This document shows, piece by piece, positions 27,293-36,470 of a stretch of DNA of 64,000 nt; the first letter of the stretch is position 1, and the number at the start of each line of letters is the position of its first letter. A program made the position numbers and the translations under genes. The DNA comes from Cyanobacterium sp. T60_A2020_053 (GTDB lineage: Bacteria; Cyanobacteriota; Cyanobacteriia; Cyanobacteriales; Cyanobacteriaceae): assembly GCA_015272165.1 (NCBI GenBank), contig JACYMF010000058.1:1-64000 (forward strand), in the 5' to 3' direction. The notes beneath the pieces are model-generated. The model had not been told where the DNA came from. It saw only the letters and a program-made list of their open reading frames with translations, and ran no database searches.

Positions 27293-28162
27293 ATGGATTT
27301 ATTAAGATCACTTCCCATTGGATTATATATAGAAAAACCCTTTTCATGGTTACATCAACTTGACCCTAGAGTAAAATTAGCATGGTTAATGAGCTTAATT
27401 TTATCGCCTTTATTATCCAGCGCCCCTTGGCGTTTATTTTTAGTGGCTTTTTTATTATTAATTACATGGTTATCATTTATACCTTGGCGAGTGCAAAAAA
27501 AACAAATTACATGGCTATTATTATTTAGTTTCTTCGTGATATTATTAACAGCTATTGCACCTGATGGCTTAGTTATTAATTATCAACCTCGATTACCAGA
27601 AAGTGAAATAACCATTAATCAACCTACTGATTATCAGTATATTTTATATGAATTTAATAACTTTAAAATTACTAGAAGATCATTAGATTTGGGTATAAAA
27701 GTTGGTACATTATTATTTACATTAATTTATAGTAGTAATTTATATTTATTAACTACAGCACCTGAAGAAATTACCGCAGGAATAGAAGATTTACTTGTAC
27801 CGTTAAAAAGATTAAAATTACCAATAACAGAGGTTATTTTAACTTTAACTCTATCGTTAAGATTTATTCCTCTGGTTTTAGAAGAAATACAAAATTTAAT
27901 TAGGTCAATTCGGACTAGGGCGATAAAATGGAAAAAATTAGGTATTAAAAAAAGTATTTCAATCTGGGTAATTGTCATGGAAAAATTACTAGAAAATATT
28001 TTGTTAAGAGCCGAGCAAATTGCCATTGCCATGGAAGCAAGAGGATTCACCACACCCAATGAGCATCAAGTACAATGGCACCAATTAAGCATAAAAAATA
28101 ATGATATTATTGCTTTATTTATGCTCTTAATATTTTGGGGAGGGCGCTTGACTTTAGGTTAA
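27293..28162 (+). CDS. CbiQ-like ECF transporter T component
   Basis: 289-residue membrane protein of the energy-coupling factor family (CbiQ/EcfT): about five membrane helices, an N-terminal LDPRVKLAW motif, and a coupling-helix region with A-R-G motifs (SIRTRAIKW..., AMEARGFTT). It would link a substrate-binding S component to ATPases, none of which are adjacent. The substrate is unknown. Confidence 0.88.
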   Translation: MDLLRSLPIGLYIEKPFSWLHQLDPRVKLAWLMSLILSPLLSSAPWRLFLVAFLLLITWLSFIPWRVQKKQITWLLLFSFFVILLTAIAPDGLVINYQPRLPESEITINQPTDYQYILYEFNNFKITRRSLDLGIKVGTLLFTLIYSSNLYLLTTAPEEITAGIEDLLVPLKRLKLPITEVILTLTLSLRFIPLVLEEIQNLIRSIRTRAIKWKKLGIKKSISIWVIVMEKLLENILLRAEQIAIAMEARGFTTPNEHQVQWHQLSIKNNDIIALFMLLIFWGGRLTLG

Positions 28163-28170
28163 AATATTTT

Positions 28171-28208
28171 GCCCTCACCCCCAACCCCTCTCCCACAGGA
28201 GAGGGGAG
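28171..28208. repeat. CCCTCACCCC..CCCCTCTCC palindromic repeat
   Basis: GCCCTCACCCCCAACCCC-TCTCCCAC-AGGAGAGGGG, an intact form of the repeat that hosts the miniature elements elsewhere. Confidence 0.75.
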
Positions 28209-28249
28209 TAATAATGTATAATTCATTATCTATTGTCCATTATCTAGTC

Positions 28250-29002
28250 TTATTTAATAACTATTGTTTGCAAAGATTTATTTTTAATTGATAAAGGTTT
28301 TTTGACAGTATAATTAACATTATTGATTTTCTGATAATCAGCGCCCTCCACCATAGTTTCTAATAATAAAAGAATCTTATTTTTAATAGTTAAATCAGTT
28401 TCAATCTGTTTCATCACTTGTAAATATTCTCTAATTTCTATAATTTCTTGTAAAGTAAAATTACCACTTTGCCAATAAGAATTAATCTGATTAAGACCAT
28501 ATAAACGCTGTAACGGTGCATCAGAACTTAAACTAAAAATTAGTTCAGTAAATTTAGTTTTAGGTGAATTATTAAGAGACTTATTGTTAAGAAAAAACCA
28601 GCCCAAAAATATTAAAGTACTAATACTAATAATTGATTGGAGGAGGAGGGCGCTGGTTAACCAAGAATTATCTATGTGCTGATACAATTCCATACAGAAA
28701 TAGATCAAAACAGCGCCCGTCGCACTAGCCAAAACCGTTAAAGAAAAATGACGCTGACGGGGGGAAAAAATGTAATTAAAAAGAGAAGACGAAAAAGAAA
28801 AACGAGGGTAATTGTAGAGAAAAAAGAGTAAAAAACCAGCGCCCATCACCGCAGAAACTAACGACTTATCACCGAGTGCGCCCGTCAAACCAAGCAAGAA
28901 ATAAGCAGTAGGACGGAAATAAGCAGAAGAAAACAAACCCTCAGAAAAATCATCCAGATGGCTAAAAATTACCGTAGAGAGAGAATGTTTAAACCTAGAC
29001 AT
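28250..29002 (-). CDS. Cyanobacterial membrane protein, armadillo-type family
   Basis: About 250 residues. N-terminal HLDDFSEGLFSSAYFRPTAYFLLG, then three or four membrane helices and a soluble C-terminal helical region (about 170-250). I recall the cyanobacterial 'armadillo-type fold-containing' family for this pattern, with moderate confidence. The ATG at 29000-29002 (MSRFKHSL) is preferred over a frame opening seven codons earlier. Divergent from ndhA. Confidence 0.7.
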   Translation of the reverse strand: MSRFKHSLSTVIFSHLDDFSEGLFSSAYFRPTAYFLLGLTGALGDKSLVSAVMGAGFLLFFLYNYPRFSFSSSLFNYIFSPRQRHFSLTVLASATGAVLIYFCMELYQHIDNSWLTSALLLQSIISISTLIFLGWFFLNNKSLNNSPKTKFTELIFSLSSDAPLQRLYGLNQINSYWQSGNFTLQEIIEIREYLQVMKQIETDLTIKNKILLLLETMVEGADYQKINNVNYTVKKPLSIKNKSLQTIVIK

Positions 29003-29160
29003 ACTAAAGCAAAAATCACACAAAAAGTCAAAAGGGCAAAGAGTAAAGAAGACGAAAGGGCAATAATGATAATAATTAATATCCCACTATATTGGTTTAA
29101 AACCTAGTTTAGTATAGAATGAACAGCATAAGTAAATAAAAAATAATAAAAATACTGAAA

Positions 29161-30279
29161 ATGAACTCAGGCATAGACTTACAAGGAAGTTTTATCACCT
29201 CCCTGAAAGAATTAGGATTATCCGCAGAATTAGCCAAAACTCTCTGGATACCCTTACCCCTAATTTTAATGATTATTGGCGCCACCGTGGGAGTCTTAGT
29301 TACCGTATGGTTAGAGCGTAAAATTTCCGCCGCCGCCCAACAAAGAATTGGTCCAGAATACGCCGGACCTTTGGGCGTATTACAGCCCGTAGCCGATGGT
29401 ATTAAATTAGTCTTCAAAGAAGATATTACCCCTGCTAAAGCAGACCCTATCTTATTTACCTTAGGTCCTGCTATCGTAGTAATTCCCGTATTTTTATCAT
29501 ATCTTATCGTTCCCTTTGGACAAAACCTCGTCATTACCGATTTAAACGTGGGTATTTTCGTCTGGATTTCCCTTTCTAGTATTGCGCCCATCGGTTTATT
29601 AATGGCAGGTTATGCCTCCAATAACAAATACTCCCTTTTAGGAGGATTAAGGGCAGCCGCGCAATCAATTAGCTATGAAATTCCCCTCGCCCTTGCAGTT
29701 TTAGCAGTGGTGATGATGTCCAATAGTTTAAGTACCATTGATATGGTGGAGCAACAATCAGGATATGGCATCTTAGGCTGGAATATTTGGCGCCAACCCG
29801 TAGGATTGTTAATTTTTTGGGTGTCAGCTTTAGCAGAATGTGAGCGTTTACCCTTCGACTTACCCGAAGCTGAAGAAGAGTTAGTCGCAGGTTATCAAAC
29901 TGAATATACTGGCATGAAATTTGCTTTATTTTATGTAGGTTCTTATGTTAACTTGGTGTTATCCGCTCTTGTGTTTGCCGTGCTTTACTTAGGTGGTTGG
30001 ACATTTCCTGTACCTGTAGAAAACGTTGCCAGTTGGTTAGGTATCAGCGAAACTACTCCTTGGTTACAAGTCATTTTGGCTTCCTTGGGTATTTCCATGA
30101 TGGTATTAAAAGCCTATTTCTTGGTATTTATTGCGGTATTATTACGTTGGACAGTACCAAGGGTAAGAATTGACCAATTATTAGATTTAGGTTGGAAATT
30201 TTTGCTTCCTGTTTCTTTAGTTAATTTATTACTCACTGCAGCTCTAAAATTAACTTTTCCTGTGGCTTTTGGTGGTTAA
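29161..30279 (+). CDS. ndhA: NDH-1 subunit 1 (NdhA)
   Basis: Membrane subunit of the photosynthetic NDH-1 complex, at the junction with the peripheral arm and the quinone cavity. 372 residues, eight membrane helices, with conserved [22 protein letters not shown] and [20 protein letters not shown]. The usual ndhI, ndhG and ndhE genes do not follow; the next genes are a toxin-antitoxin pair on the other strand. Confidence 0.97.
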   Translation: MNSGIDLQGSFITSLKELGLSAELAKTLWIPLPLILMIIGATVGVLVTVWLERKISAAAQQRIGPEYAGPLGVLQPVADGIKLVFKEDITPAKADPILFTLGPAIVVIPVFLSYLIVPFGQNLVITDLNVGIFVWISLSSIAPIGLLMAGYASNNKYSLLGGLRAAAQSISYEIPLALAVLAVVMMSNSLSTIDMVEQQSGYGILGWNIWRQPVGLLIFWVSALAECERLPFDLPEAEEELVAGYQTEYTGMKFALFYVGSYVNLVLSALVFAVLYLGGWTFPVPVENVASWLGISETTPWLQVILASLGISMMVLKAYFLVFIAVLLRWTVPRVRIDQLLDLGWKFLLPVSLVNLLLTAALKLTFPVAFGG

Positions 30280-30360
30280 TATTTTTTGAACGGTGGAGGG
30301 CGCTATTTGTGAGGGTTGCATAAGATTCAACCCTCATCAAAATAGGTCAATTGAAAAATA

Positions 30361-30747
30361 CTACCATAAAACCTCCACATCATAACCATGAAACATAGAA
30401 TCATTACTAATAATTATCATTGACTCTAATTGACTTTGAGCAATTAACATTCGATCGAAAGGGTCTTTATGATATAGAGGTAAATTAGATGCTTTGATGG
30501 CATGATCCATCGAAATTGATAAGGGTAAAATATGATCAATTTGCATTTGTTGAGGAATTAAAACCTCTGGAGACAAAGGCAAATCTAACTTACCCAGTTT
30601 AAACTTAATGCCAATTTCCCAAATACTTGCCACAGACAAATATAATTCATTTTGATTATTTTTTATTACCTGTGTCGCAATTTTGCTTAGTTTTTCAGGC
30701 TCAACTAACCACCACAACCAACAGTGAGTATCCAATAATATCTTCAA
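30361..30747 (-). CDS. VapC-like PIN ribonuclease toxin
   Basis: 128-residue PIN nuclease with metal ligands in LLDTHCWLWWL, SIWEIGIK and DPFDRMLIAQ. The frame opens with TTG (start MKILLDTH) eight bases after a GGAG ribosome site. It lies 2 bp after the antitoxin gene. Confidence 0.88.
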   Translation of the reverse strand: MKILLDTHCWLWWLVEPEKLSKIATQVIKNNQNELYLSVASIWEIGIKFKLGKLDLPLSPEVLIPQQMQIDHILPLSISMDHAIKASNLPLYHKDPFDRMLIAQSQLESMIIISNDSMFHGYDVEVLW

Positions 30748-30749
30748 TT

Positions 30750-30986
30750 TTATTCTCCCTCAAACAAATCAATAATTTCTTCATCTGAGTGATAAAAATT
30801 TTCTGATACTGTAAATTGCCCCAGTAGTCTTCCCTCAATACGTTGGCTTGAGGATGATTCACTATAAGGAGTTAAATAGGCAATAGGTTTTCCTCTATTG
30901 GCAATGATAATTTTTTCTCCTTTTTCAACCCTAGATAATAACTGGGAAAGTTGTGTTTTTGCTTCATGTATGTTAACAATATTCAT
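30750..30986 (-). CDS. Phd/YefM-type antitoxin
   Basis: 78 residues with the Phd/YefM DNA-binding N-terminus (MNIVNIHEAKTQLSQLL.RV.GEKIIIANRGKPIAYL) and an acidic C-terminal toxin-binding tail. Directly upstream of the PIN toxin in the same operon and likely autoregulated. Confidence 0.9.
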   Translation of the reverse strand: MNIVNIHEAKTQLSQLLSRVEKGEKIIIANRGKPIAYLTPYSESSSSQRIEGRLLGQFTVSENFYHSDEEIIDLFEGE

Positions 30987-31129
30987 GTTGACTTAGTTTA
31001 GTAAACTAAGTTAAGTATAGCTATATTTGTAATTAATGATCCGAACTTAATATAACTTTTCTTACTAATTCTATTTTGAGGTAAAGTAGTTAGTAAGCAA
31101 ATCATAGTCAATTCAGATATAAATATCCC

Positions 31130-31678
31130 TTGTCATCCCTTGCCAATTCCCCAAAAAAATCAGATATTATTATTCGTAAGGCAACCAAAGAAGACATCCC
31201 TAAAATTGCCGAAGTCTTAACCTATGGTTTTCATAGTTTCAATCAATGGTTATGGTGGCTTTACCCAGTTTTAAAAATGGGTATTCGAGATGACTTATCC
31301 CAGCGCACTTCATCCCCTCAAAACGAATACTGCTGTCTTATTGCCTTTAAAGAACGACAGAAAATTATTGGTACTATTGAACTAACTGTCCGAACCAGTT
31401 ATCATTGGCATGGAAAAAAAGAATATGTTTATCTCTCTAACTTAGCAGTCTTACCAAATTATCGGCGACAAGGCATCGCTACCGCTTTACTACAAAAATG
31501 TGAAGAAGTAGCAATAAACTGGGGTTTTAATAGCCTTTATCTTCATGTTTTAGCTGAAAATGAAACTGGCAAAACAGTCTATCTCCGTAACGGTTACAGT
31601 CTTAAACAAGTAGATACGGATTTATATAGTCTTTTTGTGGTGGGAAAAAGACGCTGGTTATTGGAAAAAACTTGGTAA
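31130..31678 (+). CDS. GNAT-family N-acetyltransferase
   Basis: 182 residues with the acetyl-CoA motif LPNYRRQGIATALLQKCEEVA and a C-terminal LYLHVLAENE..VYLRNGY. The N-terminal ITIRKATKED-like block (IIIRKATKEDIPKIAEV) is standard. It begins at TTG (31130) with no strong ribosome site, so the start is uncertain. The substrate is unknown. Confidence 0.83.
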   Translation: MSSLANSPKKSDIIIRKATKEDIPKIAEVLTYGFHSFNQWLWWLYPVLKMGIRDDLSQRTSSPQNEYCCLIAFKERQKIIGTIELTVRTSYHWHGKKEYVYLSNLAVLPNYRRQGIATALLQKCEEVAINWGFNSLYLHVLAENETGKTVYLRNGYSLKQVDTDLYSLFVVGKRRWLLEKTW

Positions 31679-31700
31679 TCAATTAATTTCACATATTAAC

Positions 31701-31881
31701 TGATGTTACGCAAAAATAGAATTAATTGTTGGTATGGGGTGTTAGGTTAAAGAATTGACAAGAAACTTATGTTTATTGATCTTTTTGTTGTACAACAGTC
31801 TATAGAGGGAAGAGTTTTAAACCTGAAACCTGCTACCTGAAACCTCCCTTAACTTAACATTTGAATCAGTGCGTAACGTCA
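31701..31881. mobile_element. 181-bp inverted-repeat element (TGAYGTTACGCA), copy 1
   Basis: Ends TGATGTTACGCA and TGCGTAACGTCA. Flanked by near-perfect 9-bp duplications CATATTAAC / CATATTAAG. The interior holds 7-bp AACCTGA/TACCTGC units. It fills most of the gap before psaK; no gene inside. Confidence 0.88.
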
Positions 31882-31979
31882 CATATTAAGTATTGCAACA
31901 AAAGCAAATTTTTTGACTCAGGGAAATTAAAATTAAGTTTTTAAAGATTAGTTTTCTTGTAATTAACAAAAAATAAAAT

Positions 31980-32246
31980 ATGTTACATTTAACCACATTA
32001 TTAGCTACTGCTGTGCCTCCCACTTTAGAATGGAATACCAATGTCGCCTTCACCATGATTGCTTGTAACGTAGTTGCCATTGCTATCGGTAAATTTACCA
32101 TCAAATATCCTAGCACCGGTCCTCAATTACCCGCTAGCGCTATGTTTGGCGGTATGGGTTTACCTGCTTTACTCGCTACCACCAGTTTTGGTCATTTATT
32201 AGGTGTTGGTGTTATTCTCGGTTTGGCTAGTTTAGGGGCTCTTTAA
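31980..32246 (+). CDS. psaK: Photosystem I subunit PsaK
   Basis: Two-helix peripheral subunit of photosystem I, 88 residues. Helix one (ATAVPPTLEWNTNVAFTMIACNVVAIAIGK) is followed by the stromal loop FTIKYPSTGPQLPASAMFGG and helix two (HLLGVGVILGLASL). Length and sequence are typical; some cyanobacteria carry two psaK genes and this one is not assigned to a class. A hairpin-rich repeat region follows. Confidence 0.95.
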   Translation: MLHLTTLLATAVPPTLEWNTNVAFTMIACNVVAIAIGKFTIKYPSTGPQLPASAMFGGMGLPALLATTSFGHLLGVGVILGLASLGAL

Positions 32247-32484
32247 TTTTTAATTTAAGATTTGGCTTACCATATCATCTTATCCCTCCTTTTTTTAAAG
32301 AAGGTTAAGAATATTAAAAACAGTGCCTTTTACCCAATCCAAATCCTCTTATTTCTCTGTTTCAAAGGGGGTAAGAGGAATCAAACAACACCCTTCACTC
32401 CGTTATTAATCCAACTAATTAGGGATTGCGGAAAAGTTAAGTCGAAAGGTGAAGGGCAAAGGTTTTGATTTATTAATCTGATTT

Positions 32485-33309
32485 CTAATTAGGCTCAAAA
32501 ATTAAAACTTGATAACTAATCCAATTAAATTGACTGAAAACCTCTAATCCTTTAGCCGTTAATAAATCCTGCCAATTATTAACAATTAGCTTATTAATAA
32601 CAGGATAAGTAGGTTGAACATTTTTATTAATATCTATTACTTCTACTAACTTAAAACCAGTTTTCTTAGCTATTTCTTCATAGCTTTTTTTACTAATAAA
32701 TTCTACTTCCTGAGTAGCTTTTGAGCCATAAGTTCCAGTAATTAAACGACTTAATATTTCTTTCTCAAACCAAGTCCATAGTGAGCTAATTTGTGGATTA
32801 ATAATAAAATCAACCACAATTAATTTTCCGCCTCCATCAATATTTTTTCTGACACCTTCAAAAAACTTTTCTCTACTAGGAAACGCAAAAATGCACTCTA
32901 AAGCAATAGCAATATCAAAGACTACATTAAAGTCAGGTAAATCAGAAGCATTACCCTCAATAAATTCAATTTGATTACGATTTTTTTGCTTAATTAATTG
33001 TTTCGCTCTTTCCACTTGTGTACCATCAATATTAACACCTTTAAGGGTTAAATATTCGTAACTATCATTCAGTAAACTAATCGTACCGCCGAAACCACAA
33101 CCAACATCTAAAATTTTTTGCCCGTCTTTAACTTGTGCCGTTTCAATCACCAATTTAGAAAGATTATTTGCCGCCACCGCAAAATCATTTAAAGTACCAT
33201 CCGCCAGAGAAGGATTTGCCCAATAACCCCAGTGAATGTGTTTACCAAAAGCCTTTTCTAATTCCTTATCTTCCGCAAATTTGTCAATTAAAGCATCGAA
33301 ATAACCCAT
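32485..33309 (-). CDS. SAM-dependent methyltransferase
   Basis: 274 residues. Motif I LDVGCGFGG (about 67-75) and the acidic VNIDGTQVERAKQL define a class I methyltransferase. The N-terminal FGKHIHWGYWANPS and internal FAFPSREKFFEGV resemble sterol/tocopherol C-methyltransferase-type enzymes. The substrate is not predicted. Confidence 0.85.
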   Translation of the reverse strand: MGYFDALIDKFAEDKELEKAFGKHIHWGYWANPSLADGTLNDFAVAANNLSKLVIETAQVKDGQKILDVGCGFGGTISLLNDSYEYLTLKGVNIDGTQVERAKQLIKQKNRNQIEFIEGNASDLPDFNVVFDIAIALECIFAFPSREKFFEGVRKNIDGGGKLIVVDFIINPQISSLWTWFEKEILSRLITGTYGSKATQEVEFISKKSYEEIAKKTGFKLVEVIDINKNVQPTYPVINKLIVNNWQDLLTAKGLEVFSQFNWISYQVLIFEPN

Positions 33310-33400
33310 ATAATTACTTGTTTTATTTGACTAAATTTAATGGCTAAAGCCTATCACCATAAACTTAACAAAAAGGGGCTTTTATTGCCCCATTACATAA

Positions 33401-33739
33401 TTAATTAGTTCCCGAAAAAACAACGCTAGGGAATTTTTGTTGAGCTTGTACCATTGAAGTCACTTTACCTTTTTCTTGCCAGAAATTAATAATTTCAGTA
33501 GCTTGATTGAGTAATTCGATTTTTTCGGTTTCAGTAATCCAGTTTTTCTTATCTAACTCATCTTTTAAATCTTGCCAAGCATCACTACGAGGCCAGAAAT
33601 AATAAGGTGTTAAAGGACTTGTACCTTTACTGATAACATAATCCACAGCTAACGCCACGTCTTTATCTAACCAGACAACTTTTAATACAAAACGACCATC
33701 AATATTAATTGTTTCTTGAGTTTCTAGTATTGCTTCCAA
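33401..33739 (-). CDS. ycf65: Ribosomal protein PSRP-3 / Ycf65
   Basis: 112 residues matching the plastid-specific ribosomal protein 3 family of the 30S subunit: [37 protein letters not shown] and [19 protein letters not shown]. It begins with TTG, supported by a GGAGG ribosome site five bases before it. The group II intron fragment lies just upstream. Confidence 0.92.
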   Translation of the reverse strand: MEAILETQETINIDGRFVLKVVWLDKDVALAVDYVISKGTSPLTPYYFWPRSDAWQDLKDELDKKNWITETEKIELLNQATEIINFWQEKGKVTSMVQAQQKFPSVVFSGTN

Positions 33740-33813
33740 TTAAGCCTCCAAATATAATTTTATGTATATGTTGTAAGATTTTGTCCAGTAAGTAGAGGGG
33801 TTTTCTCCCCTAA

Positions 33814-33847
33814 GAACCGAGCGTGCAAGTTTCCAAGCACTCGGCTC
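33814..33847 (-). ncRNA. Group II intron domain V (second)
   Basis: 34-nt hairpin GAGCCGAGUG...UUC with GNAA-like loop (GGAAAC), in the same place relative to domain VI as in the intron near 101. A solitary copy without its intron. Confidence 0.87.
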
Positions 33848-33890
33848 AAGTATTTACACTACTTCTGATAATTTTAATACTAAAAGGGTA

Positions 33891-34071
33891 TTAACACAAA
33901 CTAAGTTGCTTGTTAATTGACATTTCTTCTCTTACATTCTCAGGTGAGTATTGCTTCGTTGAAGTGTCCGTTTCTTGTTTCTGTGTTTTTCTCACAGCCA
34001 CTTTATGACAGTAATAATGCAGTATTACTAGATTTTCAGCTTTGTTGCTTCCGCCGAAGGATTCTTTTTTA
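33891..34071 (-). pseudogene. Maturase HNH C-terminus, truncated
   Basis: Open frame reading NKKESFGGSNKAENLVILH and YYCHK, the end of a group II intron HNH nuclease, then a short tail to a TAA at 33891-33893. The N-terminal reverse transcriptase is absent. Independent of the intron at 62-2081: the domain V and HNH sequences differ. Confidence 0.82.
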
Positions 34072-34971
34072 TTACGGTATAATATTAATTTCTATGCCTA
34101 AGTTTTGCCATGTTTCTTTTTGTTTTTCTGCTTCATTTTTATCTGTAAATATTTTTAATTGAATCTTCATTTCTTGGTCAATTTTGGTGACAAGGGCGCT
34201 GGGAATTGACTGTTTTATTCTACTAAATTGTTGAGGATTTTCGTAGTTAGTAATTAGATAATATTGAGATGAGGATTGATTTTGATTTGGTGCTGGGGTG
34301 ACTGTTATTCCTGATTCGGCAAGGTGTAACAAGGCTTCGCTTAATAAGGCGCTTTGCAAGTCGGGATAAAGATTCTGATTTGCGTTTCTGTCTTGATTTG
34401 ACTGCTCTTGCTTTACTTCATTAGGGTTTAAGGGGGGTATGACGGGCGCTGGAAGTAAATTAATATTGTTTGGCTGAGGCTGATTGATAATTGTGGTTAA
34501 ATTATCGGTTATTTTTGGCTCAGTGAGACTAAGATTTTCTTCTGGAGTAGAATTATTTTGGGAAATTATTTCTTCATTATCTAATGAGTTTTTAGTGGCT
34601 AAAAAATTAAATAAGTTAGGGTTGATAACAATAATTGCATTGGTAGCAATAAAAATAATTAAGCCAAAAATTCCCCATGGAGTGAAAATAATTTCTCCTA
34701 ATTTTTGTTGAGGGGTAATAATTCTTGATGCCACAGGAATTGGGTCTTCTTCGCTTTTTTGTGGGCTTATTTTTTGCTCATTTAAGTTGTTTTCAGAAGA
34801 TTTTTGCACCAGCGCCCCTCGCCCTAGTTGATCTTCTGAGGTGGAAGCTAGAATAGGATGATTACCTTGCCAATTACCCTCATAGCGGTTAAGCTCAAAG
34901 GTAAGGTCTAAATCAAGACTTTTAATAGTTGCACTAATAAGAGGATGAATTATTTTTTCGGATTGACTCAT
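34072..34971 (-). CDS. Hypothetical single-pass membrane protein
   Basis: About 299 residues. Cytoplasmic N-terminus with LIS.TIKSLDLDLTFELNRYEGNW, one membrane helix (about 112-135), a Ser/Asn/Pro-rich linker, and a C-terminal domain (about 220-299) with SALLSEALLHLAESGITV and NYENPQQFSRIKQSIPSALVT, somewhat like SPOR-type repeats. I do not recognise a family. ATG at 34969-34971 is preferred over a frame opening 16 codons earlier. Its stop codon abuts the intron fragment. Confidence 0.62.
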   Translation of the reverse strand: MSQSEKIIHPLISATIKSLDLDLTFELNRYEGNWQGNHPILASTSEDQLGRGALVQKSSENNLNEQKISPQKSEEDPIPVASRIITPQQKLGEIIFTPWGIFGLIIFIATNAIIVINPNLFNFLATKNSLDNEEIISQNNSTPEENLSLTEPKITDNLTTIINQPQPNNINLLPAPVIPPLNPNEVKQEQSNQDRNANQNLYPDLQSALLSEALLHLAESGITVTPAPNQNQSSSQYYLITNYENPQQFSRIKQSIPSALVTKIDQEMKIQLKIFTDKNEAEKQKETWQNLGIEINIIP

Positions 34972-35080
34972 GATATAAGTTGAGGAAAACCACAGGTCTA
35001 TCTTACTATTTTTAACCACGGTGGAGGGCGCTTATTTTCACCGTAGGCAACCAGCACAATCTTAGCTTATTTATTTTAAA

Positions 35081-35154
<74 letters not shown>

Positions 35155-35195
35155 TTACCTTTACGATTATAACCTAATTTAGTTTTACTGTCAAG

Positions 35196-35933
35196 TTATG
35201 ATAATTGAATCATCGCTAAATCAGCAATAACCACATCGGCACCTTGTAAATGAGTAGCGTTAGCTATTTTCCAACAAATACCAATAGCACCAGCGCCCTC
35301 CGCCTCTTTTGCCATCATAATATCATTAAGAGAATCTCCCACCATGAGAGTATGACTGGGGTTAACGCCCATTTTTTCACAGGCTTGTCGAAAAAGACGA
35401 GGGTCTGGTTTGGATAAAGCACCGTCAACTCCCATAATAAAGTTAATATAGGGGGTTAATTCATGGGTAGTGACAAATTCTCTGACACCTTCAGTGGAAT
35501 CGGCAGAAAGAATACCTAATTTTAACCCAGCAGACGATAATTTTGTTAAAACTTCTAAACTTCCGGCAAAAAGGGGAGAAGTGTTGCCCCGATTAGGTAA
35601 AGCCCTATCAGCATCAGCAAAGCATTGACGGGCGATTTCTCTGGCTTCAAACCAACTCTTTCCCGTTTCAGCGATATAACCGGCTGTGACTAATAAGTTT
35701 TCTTGGTGACTACCTACTGCCATCAATCCTGTGGGGTTGAGATAATCCCTTTCTGCCCCAAAAGCCATCAATAAAGGCTCACCAATACCAGGTATTTTAG
35801 CATCTACTAAGCGCGCTCTTTTCAAGGCTAATTCTCGTAGGAAATTTTCTGAGTCAGCTAATGTACCATCTTTATCGAAAATAATTGCTTCGATATTAGC
35901 AAATTCTTTTCCTTGACAAATAATCGTTTTCAT
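35196..35933 (-). CDS. HAD-family phosphatase
   Basis: 245 residues. Nucleophile motif FDKDGTLADS (D20, D22), LGILSADST and the terminal MVGDSLNDIMMAK give a HAD phosphatase with an alpha-helical cap. Phosphoglycolate phosphatase-like activity fits the family but the substrate is not shown. Confidence 0.88.
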   Translation of the reverse strand: MKTIICQGKEFANIEAIIFDKDGTLADSENFLRELALKRARLVDAKIPGIGEPLLMAFGAERDYLNPTGLMAVGSHQENLLVTAGYIAETGKSWFEAREIARQCFADADRALPNRGNTSPLFAGSLEVLTKLSSAGLKLGILSADSTEGVREFVTTHELTPYINFIMGVDGALSKPDPRLFRQACEKMGVNPSHTLMVGDSLNDIMMAKEAEGAGAIGICWKIANATHLQGADVVIADLAMIQLS

Positions 35934-35957
35934 GTTTTTTTTGATAAAGTTAAATAC

Positions 35958-36146
35958 TGATGTTACGCAAAAATAGAATTAATTGTTGGTGTCGCGGTGT
36001 TAGGTTAAAGAATTGACAAGAAACTTGTGTTTATTGATCTTTTTCTGGTACAAGAGTCTATTGAGGGAAAGGTTTTAAACCTGAAACCTGCTACCTGCTA
36101 CCTGAAACCTCCCTTAACTTAAAACTTGAATCAGTGCGTAACGTCA
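35958..36146. mobile_element. Inverted-repeat element (TGAYGTTACGCA), copy 2
   Basis: Ends TGATGTTACGCA and TGCGTAACGTCA, 189 bp, about 90% like the copy at 31701. The interior contains AACCTGC/TACCTGA heptamers. Its right end supplies the stop codon (TGA on the minus strand) of the next gene. Confidence 0.88.
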
Positions 36147-36419
36147 GTTATTAAAATCAGTAAGGGAAATATTTTGTTGAATATATTGCGGATTGGCTGG
36201 GGTGAAGGGCGCTTTTAATCGATCAAGCGCAATTATTTGAGCATGGGATGATAAAATTGGTAAGTCAGGATCAAATTCCGTAGCGCCCGTCAAACAACTA
36301 GAAAAGCCACGAAAAATCATAATTTCTACTTTCTCTTCATTTTCTTGAGCATGAACTATTAAAACTTCTTGGGGATTTTTTTCGGTATATTCTTCTAAAG
36401 GGGCTAAAATATTATCCAT
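36144..36419 (-). CDS. Conserved small cyanobacterial protein
   Basis: 91 residues: LEEYTEKNPQEVLIVHAQ, IMIFRGFSSCLTGATEFDPDLPIL, and DRLKAPFTPANPQYIQQNIS. It resembles a cyanobacterial/plastid small family with a FRGFSS..TEFDP core, function unknown. The stop codon is the end of an inverted-repeat element, so the natural C-terminus may be lost. Confidence 0.75.
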   Translation of the reverse strand: MDNILAPLEEYTEKNPQEVLIVHAQENEEKVEIMIFRGFSSCLTGATEFDPDLPILSSHAQIIALDRLKAPFTPANPQYIQQNISLTDFNN

Positions 36420-36470
36420 TATTGTGATTAATGTAATTCACCAGAAATATTTTATCAGGGAGTGTATAAC

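Larger units (their letters stand above)
33785..34071 (-). mobile_element. Group II intron 3' fragment (domains V-VI plus maturase tail)
   Basis: On the minus strand a 34-nt domain V hairpin (33814-33847, GAGCCGAGUG...GCUCGGUUC) is followed by a domain VI-like GGGGAGAAAACCCC stem. Upstream a maturase C-terminus is encoded. The rest of the intron is missing; the fragment begins exactly where the neighbouring gene ends (stop at 34072). Confidence 0.88.

Noticed and set aside
32262..32468. 68-codon ORF after psaK
   Set aside because: It lies over hairpin and family B-like repeat sequence, has no ribosome site and no protein-like composition.
33917..34162. 81-codon ORF on the plus strand
   Set aside because: Antisense to the maturase HNH remnant and the end of the hypothetical gene; not a real coding frame.
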